A stretch of 64,000 nucleotides of DNA. Source: Thamnaconus septentrionalis. Taxonomy: Eukaryota; Chordata; Actinopteri; Tetraodontiformes; Monacanthidae. The notes below the pieces were generated by a model that saw only the letters and a program-made list of their open reading frames with translations, was not told the origin of the DNA and ran no database searches. The DNA is taken from positions 16,784,501 to 16,848,500 of the forward strand of contig CM020513.1 in the NCBI GenBank assembly GCA_009823395.1. The letters are read 5' to 3'. The position numbers and the translations under genes are program-made. Shown one piece after another: positions 50,258 to 61,934 of the stretch; position 1 is the first letter of the stretch; each line of letters opens with the position of its first letter.

Positions 50258-51083
50258 GAGTTAAAGGAGAGGAGAGGAGAGGAAAGGAGAGGAGAAGTGG
50301 GGAGGAGGGGAGGAGGGGAGGAGAGGAGTGGAGAGAGGAGGAGAGGAGAGGAAGGAGAGGAGACAGGAGGAGAGGAGAGGAGAGGAGGGAGAGAGGAGGA
50401 GGAGGAGAGAGAGAGAGGAGGAGAGGAGGAGAGAGAGGAGAGGAGAGGAAAGAGGAGAGGAGGAGGAGGAGGAGGAGAGGAGGAGGAGGGAGAGAGAGGA
50501 GGAGGAGAGGAGGAGGGAGGAGATAGGAGAGGAGGAGGAGAGGAGAGAGGGAGGAGAGGAGAGGAGGAGAGGAGGAGGAGGAGGAGAGGAGGAGAGGGGA
50601 GGAGAGGAGAGGAGAGGAGGAGAGGAGAGGAGAGAGGAGGAGAGGAGAGAGGAGGAGAGAGAGGAGGAGGAGGAGAGGAGAGGAGAGGAGGAGAGAGGGA
50701 AGGAGGAGGGAGAGGAGAGGAGAGGAGGAGAGGGAGAGGGAGGAGGAGAGGAGGGAGGGAGGAGGAGGAGGAGAGGAGAGGAGGAGGAGGGAGGAGGAGA
50801 GGAGAGGAGGAGGAGGAGAGGAGGGAGAGGAGGAGAGAGAGGGAGGAGAGGAGAGGAGGAGGAGGAGGGAGGAGAGGAGAGGAGAGGAGGGAGGAGAGGA
50901 GGAGGAGGAGAGAGAGGAGGAGGAGGAGGAGGAGGAGGAGGAGAGAGAGGAGGAGAGAGGAGAGAGAGAGAGGAGAGGAGAGGAAGGAGAGGAGAGGAGA
51001 GGAGAGGAAGGAGAGGTAGGAGAGGAGGAGGGAGGAGAGGAGAGGAGAGGAGAGGAGAGGAGAGGAAGGAGAGGGGAGGGGCG
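50258..51083 (+). repeat. 0.8-kb GGAGA-type polypurine block
   Basis: About 825 bp consist nearly only of G and A on the + strand, made of GGAGA, GGA and GA units. Only a few pyrimidines occur (for example near 50297, 50328, 50364, 50523 and 51017). Frames of over 270 residues on both strands (Arg/Glu/Gly and Ser/Leu/Pro) arise only because stop codons cannot form from these units. It is not coding. Confidence 0.97.
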
Positions 51084-51204
51084 GCACCGCCGCTTCAATC
51101 AGACGGTCAAAACAGAAAAGTGTTTCCCATTACAATGCGCAGATATTAAGGACAGATTAAAGGCTGCTGCGAGGGGGCCACGGCCCTGTGCCCACCACAG
51201 GCAG

Positions 51205-51345
51205 CTAGTGGAGGAGTCCTGATTGGGGGAGAGGGAGGGGGTAGTGGAGGTGGAGAGGGTGGTGGGGGAGGAGGAGATGATGACAGAGGAGAGGAAAGGA
51301 GGCAGGAGAGGAGGAGGAGGAGGCAGCGAGGGAGAGCAGATGGAG
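51205..51345 (+). repeat. G/GA-rich low-complexity stretch
   Basis: A G-rich mixture of GGAG, GGTGG and GAGG, less pure than the block just upstream. Confidence 0.8.
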
Positions 51346-52805
51346 GAGTAATTTGCGTGGGATGTGCTAGATGGGGGAAACATGGCTGTGTGTCAGTGCT
51401 GAGCGATGCCTCCCGTTCTGTAAGGAATCAATTTAGGGTGGGACCGGGACGCCATGCATACAATAATTGAATATTACTGCTTACTATCTCCTCGGCGAGC
51501 AGCCGCTCGGCTCCGCGCCGCCGAGCAAATGAGGCGCTGGAGCGAGACACCGAGGCAGAGAGAGTGAGGGGCTCAAACACTGAGCAGATAATAAGTGGAT
51601 ACTTCCTGAAATCTCTTCAGGTTAGTGGGCGTGTGTGAGTGTGTGATTTAGATTCCCTACCTCCCCTCTCTCTCTCTCCTCTCCCTCTCTCTCTCCATTC
51701 CGTCAGTCTGTCTGTCTGAATGTGGGCCCTGACCTATCAGGCCCGTCAATCCAGTCTGGGGCCCCATGGCACGATCAATAATCACAACTGTTAATCAATG
51801 AGCTTTTTAAATAAGCATCGACCGTGCTTACAAGGTTGGCTCCGTCCATTGCTTTACATTAGGCTAAGTAACACAATCAGCCGGCCGTGAGAGCCTCGTC
51901 CCAGCAGAAGTTTCTGCTGGACGCACCCTGGACGAGACCTGCGGGGCCTCAGCGAGCTCTTCTCTTCTTCTTTTTTTGTTCTCAGTTGGGTTTCTGCATA
52001 AATCTCATTGTGCTCTCTTAACATGGCTGAACAGGAAGCGCTTGTTCAATGCATGTCTTCAACTCTGGTGGGTGCCTGTGGGAGCGTGCATTGCTGTCTG
52101 TGATTCCCTGGCAAAAAAAAAAAGAAAAGTTTTCTTTGTATTGCCGCTCACAATCAGTCTTGAACTGACTGAATATCAAAGCAAAAAGCAAAACCTTCTC
52201 AGGGCCGTCTTCAATTCTGGCCTTATTTCCACTCGCTTGCTCTGTGTAAATGCTCATTAATTTCTTTGAAATGCTATCAGGTCCCCGTGTTACGCTATCA
52301 TTTAATCATCTCCCCAACATAATAATCACCCATGTATCATTGTGGCCGATCAGGAAATATTTAATTAGGATAATTACTCATTAATCTGCTGGAGGAGCTT
52401 CTTGGGAAGGTGCCTCGCCACCAAGCTCGCACGCATGTGTCTTTTGTCTGCGTCTGTGTGTGTGTGTGCGTGAACGCACGCAGCCCGTGTGTACATATGC
52501 ATGCGGCGTGGCGTGGGCATTATTCGTCACTGTCTGATTTACAGTGGCGAGGTTGCCATGGCGGGCTGGGATCCACTGCATTTGTCTCCATTTCTTAATG
52601 GTGTTTCAACAGCGCCTGCACCAGCAGCCGTTCCTCATTTTAATGACTGCAGAAATGACTCTGCATGTGTGTGAGAGTGTGTTGACCGTGTGCACGTGCC
52701 TCTGTGTGTGTGTGCGTGTGTGTGTGTGTGCGCGCACATGTATGTTTTTTTTTCTGCTTTTACTCGATGCATAGCCGGTGTCTCCACTAGCTGGGCTGCA
52801 GTCGG

Positions 52806-52847
52806 CACAACACAACACAACACAACACAACACAACACAACACAACC
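52806..52847 (+). repeat. (CACAA)n pentanucleotide repeat
   Basis: About eight pure pentamers (AACAC phase). The reverse frame gives Val-Leu-Cys-Cys runs, an artefact. Confidence 0.93.
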
Positions 52848-52922
52848 CAGCAGGGTGATATTTCTTTGCTCTGGGTTGTGATGGATGTGGTGGCGACTGC
52901 TGGAGTGACTCCTCTCGCAGAT

Positions 52923-53001
<79 letters not shown>
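52923..53001 (+). repeat. (CA)n microsatellite
   Basis: Pure CA run of about 39 units, among the longest in the window. Confidence 0.94.
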
Positions 53002-53003
<2 letters not shown>

Positions 53004-53525
53004 GCTTAAATGCAAAGGCGATTCCTACAAGATCTGACAATTACAAGAGAGGCTTTCAATCCATCTGGAATGTAGCTCAGAGGGCCGAATAATGGCAGGA
53101 GAGGAGGAGGAGGAGGAGAAGGAGGAGTGATTACTTCCTCTCATTCTTTTCTCCCTCTTTTTCCTTCTATTTCTCGCTCTTCTCCTCCTTTATCGACGCC
53201 CCCCCCTCCTTGTCTCCAGTCGCGGACTGTTTAAGCAACCCCCCCCCAGCTCCTCCACACCTCCCTCCTTGTTTTCCTCCATCTCTCCTTTTGCGCTTCA
53301 TGTTTGACTATTAGCTGACATGCACACAGGGAGCATCGCTCATCTCCCCAATTTCTCCTCCTCCTCCTCTTCCTGCCACGGCGCCATCCCTCTCCTCTCC
53401 TCTCCTCCCCTCTCCTCTCCCTCCGCCTCCTTCTCACTTCTTTCTCCTCCTCCATGTATAACTATTAGGAGACATGCTCAGAGGGAGTCTGATGAATATT
53501 TTAGTAGCCGCAGGGAGGGGCTGCG

Positions 53526-53570
53526 CTCCTCCTCCTCCTCCTCCTCCTCCTCCTGCTCCTCCTCCTCCTC
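53526..53570 (+). repeat. (CTC)n triplet repeat
   Basis: About fourteen CTC triplets with one CTG interruption. Confidence 0.9.
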
Positions 53571-53874
53571 CCAGGCTTTCAACACAACTAATGGACCAGA
53601 GTCGCTGTTTTCCTTTCCGTGAGTTCACATCGTGCACCTAATGTAACTAATGTAACTGTAGCAGCGCTGGTTTCTTTACTGCACTGTTTATTTTTTTCCA
53701 TGTTCTGAACTCCAGTTTTCACCCTGATATCTTCTCAGTTTACTGATGGATGTCTTCCATGATCAACTCTGATCGATGGAGGCCCACGAGTGTCTTGGTA
53801 GAAGGTGTGAGACGCCTGAGTGGCTGACAATATCAAAGACTGAACTGAACCCACAGACACTGTGTTGAAATGGT

Positions 53875-54075
53875 CATGTGTGTGTGTGTGTGTGTGTGTG
53901 TGTCTGCAGCCTGCAGCCTGCTGCTCTCTCACTTTGCCATAATTGCGGCCAAACTTCCTCGTCTTCTTCTTACACCTTCAGTGCCTCTCTATGGGTACAG
54001 TGTTCTGTGTGTGTGTGTGTGTGTGTGTGTATCTGAGCAAAGTGCTTTTGTTGTGTGTGTGTGTGTGTGTGTGTG
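53875..54075 (+). repeat. cluster of three (GT)n microsatellites
   Basis: GT runs at 53875-53904, 54006-54031 and 54052-54075, separated by unique sequence. Confidence 0.88.
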
Positions 54076-54423
54076 CACGCTAATCCTTAGATGAGGGGCT
54101 GGTGGTTAAATCATGATGCATAGTCCAGGGCTGCTCTGGCCACTGTCATTAATCAGTACAGGGGCGGGGGACGTATCTGCTTTTTATCCATCTCTTAAAT
54201 CAGTCACTGCAGCTATCGGCAGCCCTCCCTTCCCCCCTCCCTCACCCGTGACCCCCCCTCCCCGCCCCCCACCACCTTCCCCTCACCCTCCACCCCCTCC
54301 CAACCCCACAGGCCGCTGATTGAAGTGGCATTGTTTGGGAGACAAGCGGCGCTCAATCAATAGGCAGTCTCACTAAATTACCGTTTGCATGAAAAATGAA
54401 GGGCTGCCCGGCCCGACTCCATT

Positions 54424-54426
<3 letters not shown>

Positions 54427-54457
<31 letters not shown>
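54427..54457 (+). repeat. (GT)n microsatellite
   Basis: Pure GT run of about 15 units followed by a few GA units. Confidence 0.88.
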
Positions 54458-54464
<7 letters not shown>

Positions 54465-55024
54465 GATGGAGAAGACAAAGCGTGCAGGTAATCAGATGCA
54501 GGCAGCGTCTCTCTGCTCCAGTGTCTCTGCCGGACCACCTACAGCTGCAGGTGCCCCCGCTGGCGGTGCTGGGTATTGATCAGGGCTTGTTAAGGACTCT
54601 GGCTGTGGTCCGTGACCCTCACCCCCTCACCCTTCCCCTTCACCCTTCAACTCTCCCTTTCACCCTCACCCTCACAATGACCTCTCCCCCCTCCCACACG
54701 CCCTGTTCATGAGAGGTAGAACCTGGCCAGATGAATGGATCTCTACTCTTTCTTTCCGGGTTCCCACACATCGATGTGAAGGTATGCGGCGGGCGGGTGT
54801 GTATGCGTATTGGATTTTTGATGTCCGAGGTGGGCCCGGATTGAGGTGTGAGCCCCTCGGCCCTGCTCGCGCTCTGCCCTGACCCCCTGGCTATTAATCA
54901 TCTCCACATCTGTGTTTACCCTCGCTCCAGCTCTCCAGCGCACAAGCACCTAGAGGGGCAATTAGAGGTGGAACCTCCGCCCCGCCGCACTGAACTGCCC
55001 CCCCACCACCCCCCTATTCACCTT

Positions 55025-55025
55025 A

Positions 55026-55075
<50 letters not shown>
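55025..55075 (+). repeat. (CA)n microsatellite
   Basis: Pure CA run of about 24 units, 75 bp before hAT-like copy 4. Confidence 0.9.
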
Positions 55076-55076
<1 letters not shown>

Positions 55077-55147
55077 GGAAACCGCACACACCTGAAGTTG
55101 GCCTCCAGGAATCAGGACCCGGCGATGGTATTGTATTTACACAAAAC

Positions 55148-55526
55148 CAGACATGGGCAAACTATGGCCCGGGGGCCATATGTGGCCCATTAAGTTTTTT
55201 AATCCGGCCAGTCTGGCTTAAAGAAATGATATTAATACTCAGTAAGTCATAAAATAGCTGTATTTCATCCATTGTTTTCATTTCAATAAAGAGCTAAACA
55301 CCCTGGTGGGGCTTCAAACACACTGACTTTGTCAGAACTTTGCTTTGCTTCATTTTCCATTGACATTAAAGCAACATGTTTTCTCCATACCCCACGATAG
55401 ATTGTTTCCTCCTATGAGGTGGCTCACCAAAACACTCCATCCATCTGCTGCTGCTCCACTACCCCCCTCTGGCACATTCTAGACCCCACCGTGGTCCACC
55501 AGTCTAAAAGTTTGCCCCCCCCCCCC
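55148..55526 (-). mobile_element. hAT-like non-autonomous element, copy 4
   Basis: It is the reverse orientation of copies 1-3. It starts cagacatgggcaaactatgg and ends aaaagtttgcc followed by a C homopolymer. The CCTCCTATGAGGTGGCTCAC and CCATCTGCTGCTGC blocks are the complements of the blocks in the other copies. The expanded C run at its right end hides any target duplication. Confidence 0.8.
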
Positions 55527-56139
55527 GGACTCTAAAATAATGCGAGTTCGTCATCACGGCTCTGCAGAGATTTTTTGTGCATCTCTTTGCTCACTCCTGT
55601 TGTGTTTGTACATGTGTGTGAGGGCGAGTGCGTCCGCCCCTCCGTCCGTCCGCCCGCTGGCGTGCACGCGCGTCTGTCCCACCCCCACAGGGCACCACCA
55701 AACACGCATTAGTATAAGTTGCGCAGGCAGAGTCTCATCCAGTGTACATATGGTAATGGATGGTGTGCGCGGAACATGTCAGCCACCTCATCATGTAAAA
55801 GCCTCCGTGTACAGGAGGCAGCGTGGAGGGCTGGCAGGTAGGCATTAGCCAATATAATGGCCTCTATTTTTACACCGCGGGACGGAGCTGAAGAGGCCAC
55901 GCTTATGAAGCTTTGGGAAAAAAAAAAGCGGGCGGAGGGAGGGCGGGGGTGCAGGTGGGGGTGGGGGCGCCTCTAAAGTAGATCAGCGAGAGAATAAAAG
56001 GGCTCCTCTGAAGCGCGTTTGGTCACGTCGACCAATCAAGTGGCGACTTTTAATCTGAAGCTTTTATTTTGACGGCCTTCATCCATCAGAGTGGAAGGCA
56101 GCAGCATTTTACTCACCAGACTCGATAGGAGTGATTTTG

Positions 56140-56470
56140 GGCGACACGGTGGCACTGTGGTTAGCACTGTGGTTAGCACTGTGGACCGTCCTATGTGGAG
56201 TTTGCAGGTTCTCCCTGTGTCTGCTGGCTTCCCTCCAGGTTCTCCAGCTTCCTCACACAGTCCAAAAACACACATGTGAGATGAGCTGGGAACTCTAAAT
56301 AGTTGGTAGGTGTGCGTGTGAGTGTGAATGGTTGTGTGTCTCTATGTGGCCCTAATAAAGTGGCCACTGGTCCAGGGTGCCACCCTGCCTTCACCCTGGG
56401 AGAGGCTTCAGCAGACCCCCGTGACCCTGAGCTCAGGAGGAAGCAGGTATAGAAGATGGATGGATGGAAG
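56140..56470 (+). mobile_element. teleost interspersed repeat ending in (ATGG)n
   Basis: It starts gggcgacacggtggcactgt with GTGGTTAGCACT tandemly repeated. It contains gtttgcaggttctccctgtg, cacacagtccaaaaacacac, gtgtgaatggttgtgtgtct and ggtccagggtgccaccctgc, and ends agaagatggatggatgg. This order is that of an abundant fish repeat with a TGGATGG tail, consistent with a LINE-derived or SINE-like element. I do not name the family. The segment naming the digits of the usual unit between TTAGCACT and GTTTGCA is deleted. Confidence 0.7.
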
Positions 56471-56509
56471 TAGAAAGATTAAACTGTAGCAGCTGGGCTT
56501 GTTTGTGTG

Positions 56510-56577
56510 ATCTTGAAGGTCTTGAAGGTCTTGAACATCTTGAAGGTCTTGAAGATCTTGAAGATCTTGAAGATAAG
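56510..56577 (+). repeat. 9-bp minisatellite (cttgaagat/cttgaaggt)
   Basis: About seven 9-bp units alternating cttgaaggt and cttgaagat. One frame reads Leu-Glu-Gly/Asp repeats. It follows 40 bp after the end of the interspersed repeat at 56470. Confidence 0.9.
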
Positions 56578-57545
56578 AGGACCTGGAAAACTGAGAACCT
56601 TCACAGACAGATTTTTATTTCAAAAATGTTTCTCCAGTCTCTCCAGTCATCCACCTGAGCCGCTCACCTGTTTCAACTTTTCCTCTGCCTCTTTGCAGCC
56701 GCTGCGCTCACACACATACACGCACACACACACACACGCACACATGGCAGCAACACACCTGAGTGTGCCGTGAGAGGAAGTGCAGCGCTCCGCTGTGTGT
56801 GTTGGGGAGCTGCCCTGGGCCCAGGGAGGTAGTTAATCTCTGTGTGTATGACATGTTGCGAGCTCGGGGTATTGTACTGTATGTTTCCCTCTCACTCAGC
56901 TGTACTTAATGTAGCCCATAAAGGCTACACAACAATAAGCTACGCCTGGCACTCAGGCCACCATTCTGCACTACACTAGCCCACTGAGCAGGATAAATGA
57001 CTCCTATAAACCTGTCACACACGCAAACACGCACACACGCACACACACGCACACGCAGCAGGGCGTGCACAGACTGTAGAAAGTCATCTTCGCTGTAGCC
57101 ACGGAGGATCCGCCGCTCTTCTCGCTGCGTGAAGTTCTCGCCTTGGCCGCTCCAGCAATAACCGCAGCGCCGCTCGTAAAAGTTGCGAGCGGGAGAAATA
57201 TGGCGGGAGAAGGTTTCCTTGTTATCTGGGATCCGCACTCCGTCTGAGGGATATTTACGGCGGCCCGGGCCTCTCGCATGATGCTTCCATTACGTGTTTT
57301 GTGCATTAACCCCAAATTGGCGGCGACCCCTCTGCTCTTCTTTCCTCTTCCTCCCTCCTCCCGCAGTTTTAATCAGCGGCAGAAGACTGAGGTTTTTTGG
57401 GACTTTTCCCGCCGTCTGGAAGGTCCTGCTCAGTCCCTCCGCCAGCAGGAGGCTGATCTGCATCAGCTCGGCTCCTCCGCATCACTCAGCACTGCTTCAC
57501 ACTTGTTTTCTTGTAATGATTTTGTTCATTTTCAGTTGCTTAAAG

Positions 57546-57858
57546 CAGGCATGGCCAGACTACGGCCCGGGGGCCACCGGCCTGTTCAGCTTTTTAATCT
57601 GGCCCGCCAAACATGAAGAAATGATATTAATAGTCAGGAAGTCATAATATCTCTGCATTTCCTCCATTTTTCCAGTGTTTTCAGAGTCCTTTCAATAAAG
57701 AGCTAAACACTGTGGGGCTACAAAGACACTGATTTGGTTGGAACTAATTTTATTTATTTTTTTAATTTTCAATTGACATTAATGCAACATGTTTTCTTCA
57801 TATCCCATGATGTATTTTTTCCTCCTGTGCATTGGCCTTTCCACCTGCTGCTGCTCCG
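57546..57858 (-). mobile_element. hAT-like non-autonomous element, copy 5 (truncated)
   Basis: It starts caggcatggccagactacgg and includes ggcccgccaaacatgaagaa, caataaagagctaaacac and ctgctgctgctcc, all as in copy 4 and in the same orientation. It stops about 313 bp in, without the second terminal repeat, and then joins unrelated sequence. Confidence 0.78.
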
Positions 57859-57916
57859 GGTTCAGCTCCGTACTGCTGGGCCGGCGATGCGTTCGGGTGT
57901 CTCCCCTCCACCCCCG

Positions 57917-57918
<2 letters not shown>

Positions 57919-57975
<57 letters not shown>

Positions 57976-57976
57976 T
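57919..57976 (+). repeat. (GT)n then (GTGC)n microsatellite
   Basis: Pure GT run passing into four GTGC/GCGT tetramers. Confidence 0.9.
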
Positions 57977-58265
57977 CTGTGTGTATCCGTTTGTGTCTTT
58001 TGACTTGCGGCTGATTATACGCAGCGGCGTTATGAGTGCCGGAGATTGAGGGGATTGTAATGGTTTTCACAAAAACACCCACTGACTGTCCTGACTAAGG
58101 GCTTTGTAGTGGGAGCAGTGAAAGAGCCATCAGTCTATTTATGGATCCAGCCTGGTGTTTATCAGTCACACAGCGGCTGCGGTGCCGCGCCGTCATCTGG
58201 CCCCTCGTGTTGCCTTTAATGATTTTCCTGTTAAAGATGTCAGCGTCATGTTGCTCTTGTTTTTC

Positions 58266-58341
58266 TCTCTCTCTCTCTCTCTCTCTCTGCTCACTCACTC
58301 ACTCACTCACTCACTCACTCACTCACTCACTCACTCACTCG
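58266..58341 (+). repeat. (CT)n then (CTCA)n compound repeat
   Basis: A CT run (58266-58288) is followed by about twelve TCAC tetramers (58291-58341). Confidence 0.92.
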
Positions 58342-60343
58342 CTCTCTCTCTCCGCAATCGTCCCCGGAAAACCGGAGATGAAAAACGGTTCGGCTGCGCC
58401 CCAACTTCATTTTGATAAAAATGTAAATGTGATGTAAATCCTAATATTTATTCTTTCACTTAAAAAGAGGAAAATGAAAAAGGCTGAACACATTATCTCT
58501 GTATATTTTTTTATTTTTTTTTATGTCTTGCCTTTTTTTTTCTCCTCCTCCCCACACCGGCAGTGGTATTTCATAAATAAACCTCGTAGATAATAGTCGT
58601 CGACGAGAAATCCATTTTCATTCTTGATATTTATTCAAGCACTTCTCCCCCCGTGTTTATACAATCCGGAGTATTAAAAGATTGATTCAATTTGATGTTT
58701 TGGAATAAAATGCAAACAAAAAACAGATGCTGGTGCCTCCCCCCCAACCCCCTCCCCCTCCTCCTCCTCCTCCTCTGGAGCTGAAAAGGTATTGTGGTTT
58801 ATGTAAACCATAAAGCCCTGAGCTCTATTCTGGGCCCGGCGCAGAGAGAGGGAGAAGGTAGACCAGTGAGCCACACAACAGCAGCAACACTGTGTGGGTG
58901 AGAGCAGAAGGCTTAAAGATGTCTGTCTAAGGCTGCAGCAGCTGCCAGAACATGACCTGATTCTAGTTTCTATAACAGGCCTTTTTATTTTGTACCAATC
59001 CACTGCCATGACCGACTAGATCCACGCTAAATGCTGCTGCTTTGAGGAGCGTCTTGGTCCGAGCGTCGTTCCTCAAGAAGTGACTGAGCTGAACCGAGTG
59101 CAGTTTTCACGCCCGCTTTGTTCTCCGCAGGGAAGAAAATACAAACATGTTGATGCAAATCAACAAATATTGCTTGATGGATCACACAACACACAATCAC
59201 AGCCGACTGTAATGTTACTGTTAAATCCTCCTGGTGTGCTGGTTTGTGTGGCTGCTTGTGCAGCGTGTCTGTGCTGATCCTGGTCTGAACTCTTTTTGCA
59301 CTTTCTAAATGAGTCCAGTTCAGTTTCCTTTCACATGGTCCAGGCCCCCAACCATTTGTCTATTTCCTGCTAAAATGACGTACGTATTGATATTTGTTGA
59401 TGGCTGCAGTCGTCCTTGTCCAGGTGTAGCAGCGAACCCATGGAGAGATTTGTTATACTTTTATCTAATTTGGCCTGAGTTCTTTGTATTTGCTGCAGTC
59501 TGTTGATCCGCTTCATTTCCCTAATTTAATCAATTCATTAACGTTCATTTACAGTTGGACAGAAACCTTTTTCATCTTTATGGTGACTTGGCTGACTTGA
59601 AACTAAATGAATTGCTTTGTCAAGCTTAGTGACACACACACACACACACACGCACGCACGCACACATACACACACAAACAAGCAACATTTGTCTCTCCAG
59701 TTGTTTTGTGAGGAATCTTGTTGCCTCTCAATCATTTTAATTTCATTTTTTATTTTGTACTTTGCCTCTACACATAATCCATTCTTCTTATATTGATGAA
59801 ATTGTAACTGAAAGTGAAGGCTGAAAATTTTTGGGGAAAAAAAAAAATCCCTCCTCGTTGCGGTTCTCACAATAGCATATTTAGCCATTAGTGACACAAA
59901 AATTGTGTAAAAATGTAATAGTGCACGGTATAAAGTATGTCTCCAGCATGTGAGGGAATATGTTTGTCATATGAGAAAACATTGTTTTCTTGTTTTGTTC
60001 TCTGAAAATACACAAAAACAAATCTCATATCATAGTTCTGCAAAGTCCTGTCACTTTGTGACATCACCATGGGCACTGATACGTCACTGTTAACTTCTCA
60101 GTTGCCACCAAACCCTCAGTCGGGAGTTTGTTTTGACCTGTTTGTTGCTTTCCAAAAATGAAGAAGGTCCAAAAAGGCATTTTTTTTTTTATCGAACGCT
60201 ATCATGGAGCTAAAAGCAATTGTTGTCACAGGAGCCTGCAAACAGAGGGTTAAATGGGATGGAGCTCTACTACTTTTTTTTTTGTATCATTTAAATAAAC
60301 TAGTGAATCAGGGCAGGGTAGCCTCGTGTGTGTGTGTTTAGGT

Positions 60344-60541
60344 CAGGGGTGGGAAACTTCTTGACTGGTGGGCCACACTGGGTTTTGGCCCTTTATTGAA
60401 AGGCTGAAAAAAAATTGATGATGAATTACAGCTGTTTTATGACTGACTGAGTATTAATATCATTTCTTCATGTTCGGTGGGCCGGATTAAGAAGCTTAAG
60501 GAGCCTCCTATGGCCCCCGGACCTTAGTTTGCCCACCCCTG
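60344..60541 (+). mobile_element. hAT-like non-autonomous element, copy 6 (internally deleted)
   Basis: It starts caggggtgggaaacttcttg and ends agtttgcccacccctg, nearly perfect hAT-type ends. The 198-bp length is due to loss of the middle, including the GCAGCAGCAG and CCTCATAGGAGG blocks. Flanking octamers gtttaggt and gtctggtg match at only 4 of 8, so a target duplication is not shown. Confidence 0.78.
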
Positions 60542-61240
60542 GTCTGGTGTAATACGGGACTGTGTTGTCTCTGTGCTGCTGTGTATTTGTTGTGTGAGGG
60601 AGCAGCTTGTCTGGCGGAAGGTGGAAGGGAGGGAGCGCTTGATTTTTTTATGTGGGCGCCGATATGCGGGATGGGCGTGGCCGCCTGACAAGGCTGAAAT
60701 CAAAGCGGCCTTCATGTAATTTAAATGCAATTATACACCCCCAACACCCCCCCCAACCCTCCAAAGCGTGTTTGCTGCGGCGGCCGGCGCTGCTCGGCAG
60801 AATCAGGAGGGCGTGTCTTCATCCAGCCCCGCCCGCCTGGAGCAGCGGTGGGGAGTGGTGGGGAGGGGTGGGGTGGGGTGGGACGCCCCCCTCATGCAGG
60901 CTGCACTCACCTGCCCCGCTTTTTTTATTGGACATTATTCTGCCGGCGGAGCAGAAAGAGGGAAGAGAGGAGGGAACTTTAATAGCACACCTGAATGGAG
61001 GCTGTCATATAATCAATGCATACAGGGCCGCATTACAGGCTGTCACTGGGACTCCATCACATGGGGGGGTGGGGGGGTGGGGGTGGGGGTGAATGGGATA
61101 TTAACTCCTGTGAAAGGTGGGACGGCTATCGGAGGCCTGGAATTAAACAGCTCGCTCCGCCGGAGATGAGGCCAGAAACGAGGCGTCGGGTTCGAGTTGG
61201 AGCGGCGGACGTCTTGGTTCGCCCTTCGCTCCCAAATCTC

Positions 61241-61242
<2 letters not shown>

Positions 61243-61313
<71 letters not shown>
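61243..61313 (+). repeat. (CT)n microsatellite
   Basis: Pure CT run of about 35 units, ending 3 bp before a hAT-like terminus. Confidence 0.93.
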
Positions 61314-61316
61314 ATG

Positions 61317-61375
61317 CAGTGTTTTTCAACCACTGTGCTGCGGCGCTTTAGTGCACCAAGTGTGTGTACACAGTG
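61317..61375 (+). mobile_element. hAT/Charlie-type terminus fragment
   Basis: It starts cagtgtttttcaaccactgt followed by gctgcggcgctttagtgcac, the typical start of a vertebrate hAT/Charlie-type element. It is cut off after about 60 bp and no other end is found nearby. Confidence 0.5.
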
Positions 61376-61392
61376 TGCAATTTCACTTCATT

Positions 61393-61934
61393 CATAGCTA
61401 TCAAACTCTGGCCCGCAGGCCAATATTTGGCCCACAGTGGAATTATATTGGGCTGCGAGGAAATACATAATCACTGCTAGAGCTGCTGGCCTGCTGGTGT
61501 TATACAGCACATGTACTGCTAATACTACAAATCCCAGAATGCTGTGCTGGTATTTTGACTTGTCAGTCAGGACACAGTCATTGTTTTTTCTTATTTTATT
61601 TTTAAATGTATTATTATCCTGTGGGAAAAGGTTACTGTTAAAATTTAAATCATAAGGCTGCAAATAAAAAAAGATGCATATATTATTTACATTTTATTTA
61701 TTTTGATGAGTTTTTTCATCTGAAATTCAGTTTTGCATATGTTCAATATTAAGTTATTTATCGTATAATATTCAACTTTAGTTGTTCCATATTCAGGTTG
61801 AAGGTTTGGCTCCATATGAAAATGTTCACTGTTCTGTCTGGAGGAAGAGTTTTCAATAAATGTCAGTGTTGTCCAGCGACTTTGCCCAAGTTTTATACTT
61901 TGGCCCCAGTGTGTGTTTGAGTTTGACAGCCCTT
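61393..61934 (+). mobile_element. second hAT-like element (542 bp) with near target duplication
   Basis: It starts catagctatcaaactctggc, with GGCCCGCAGGCC next to it, and ends gagtttgacagccctt, the inverse form of a CAGGGCTGTCAAACTC terminus. Flanking octamers acttcatt (61385-61392) and acttattt (61935-61942) match at 6 of 8. This is a different family from copies 1-6. It has no transposase frame. Confidence 0.72.

Noticed and set aside
50094..51149. Reading frames of 270-334 residues on both strands
   Set aside because: They are produced by the polypurine/polypyrimidine block, whose units cannot form stop codons. The composition is only Ser/Leu/Pro or Arg/Glu/Gly and there are no splice or family signals.
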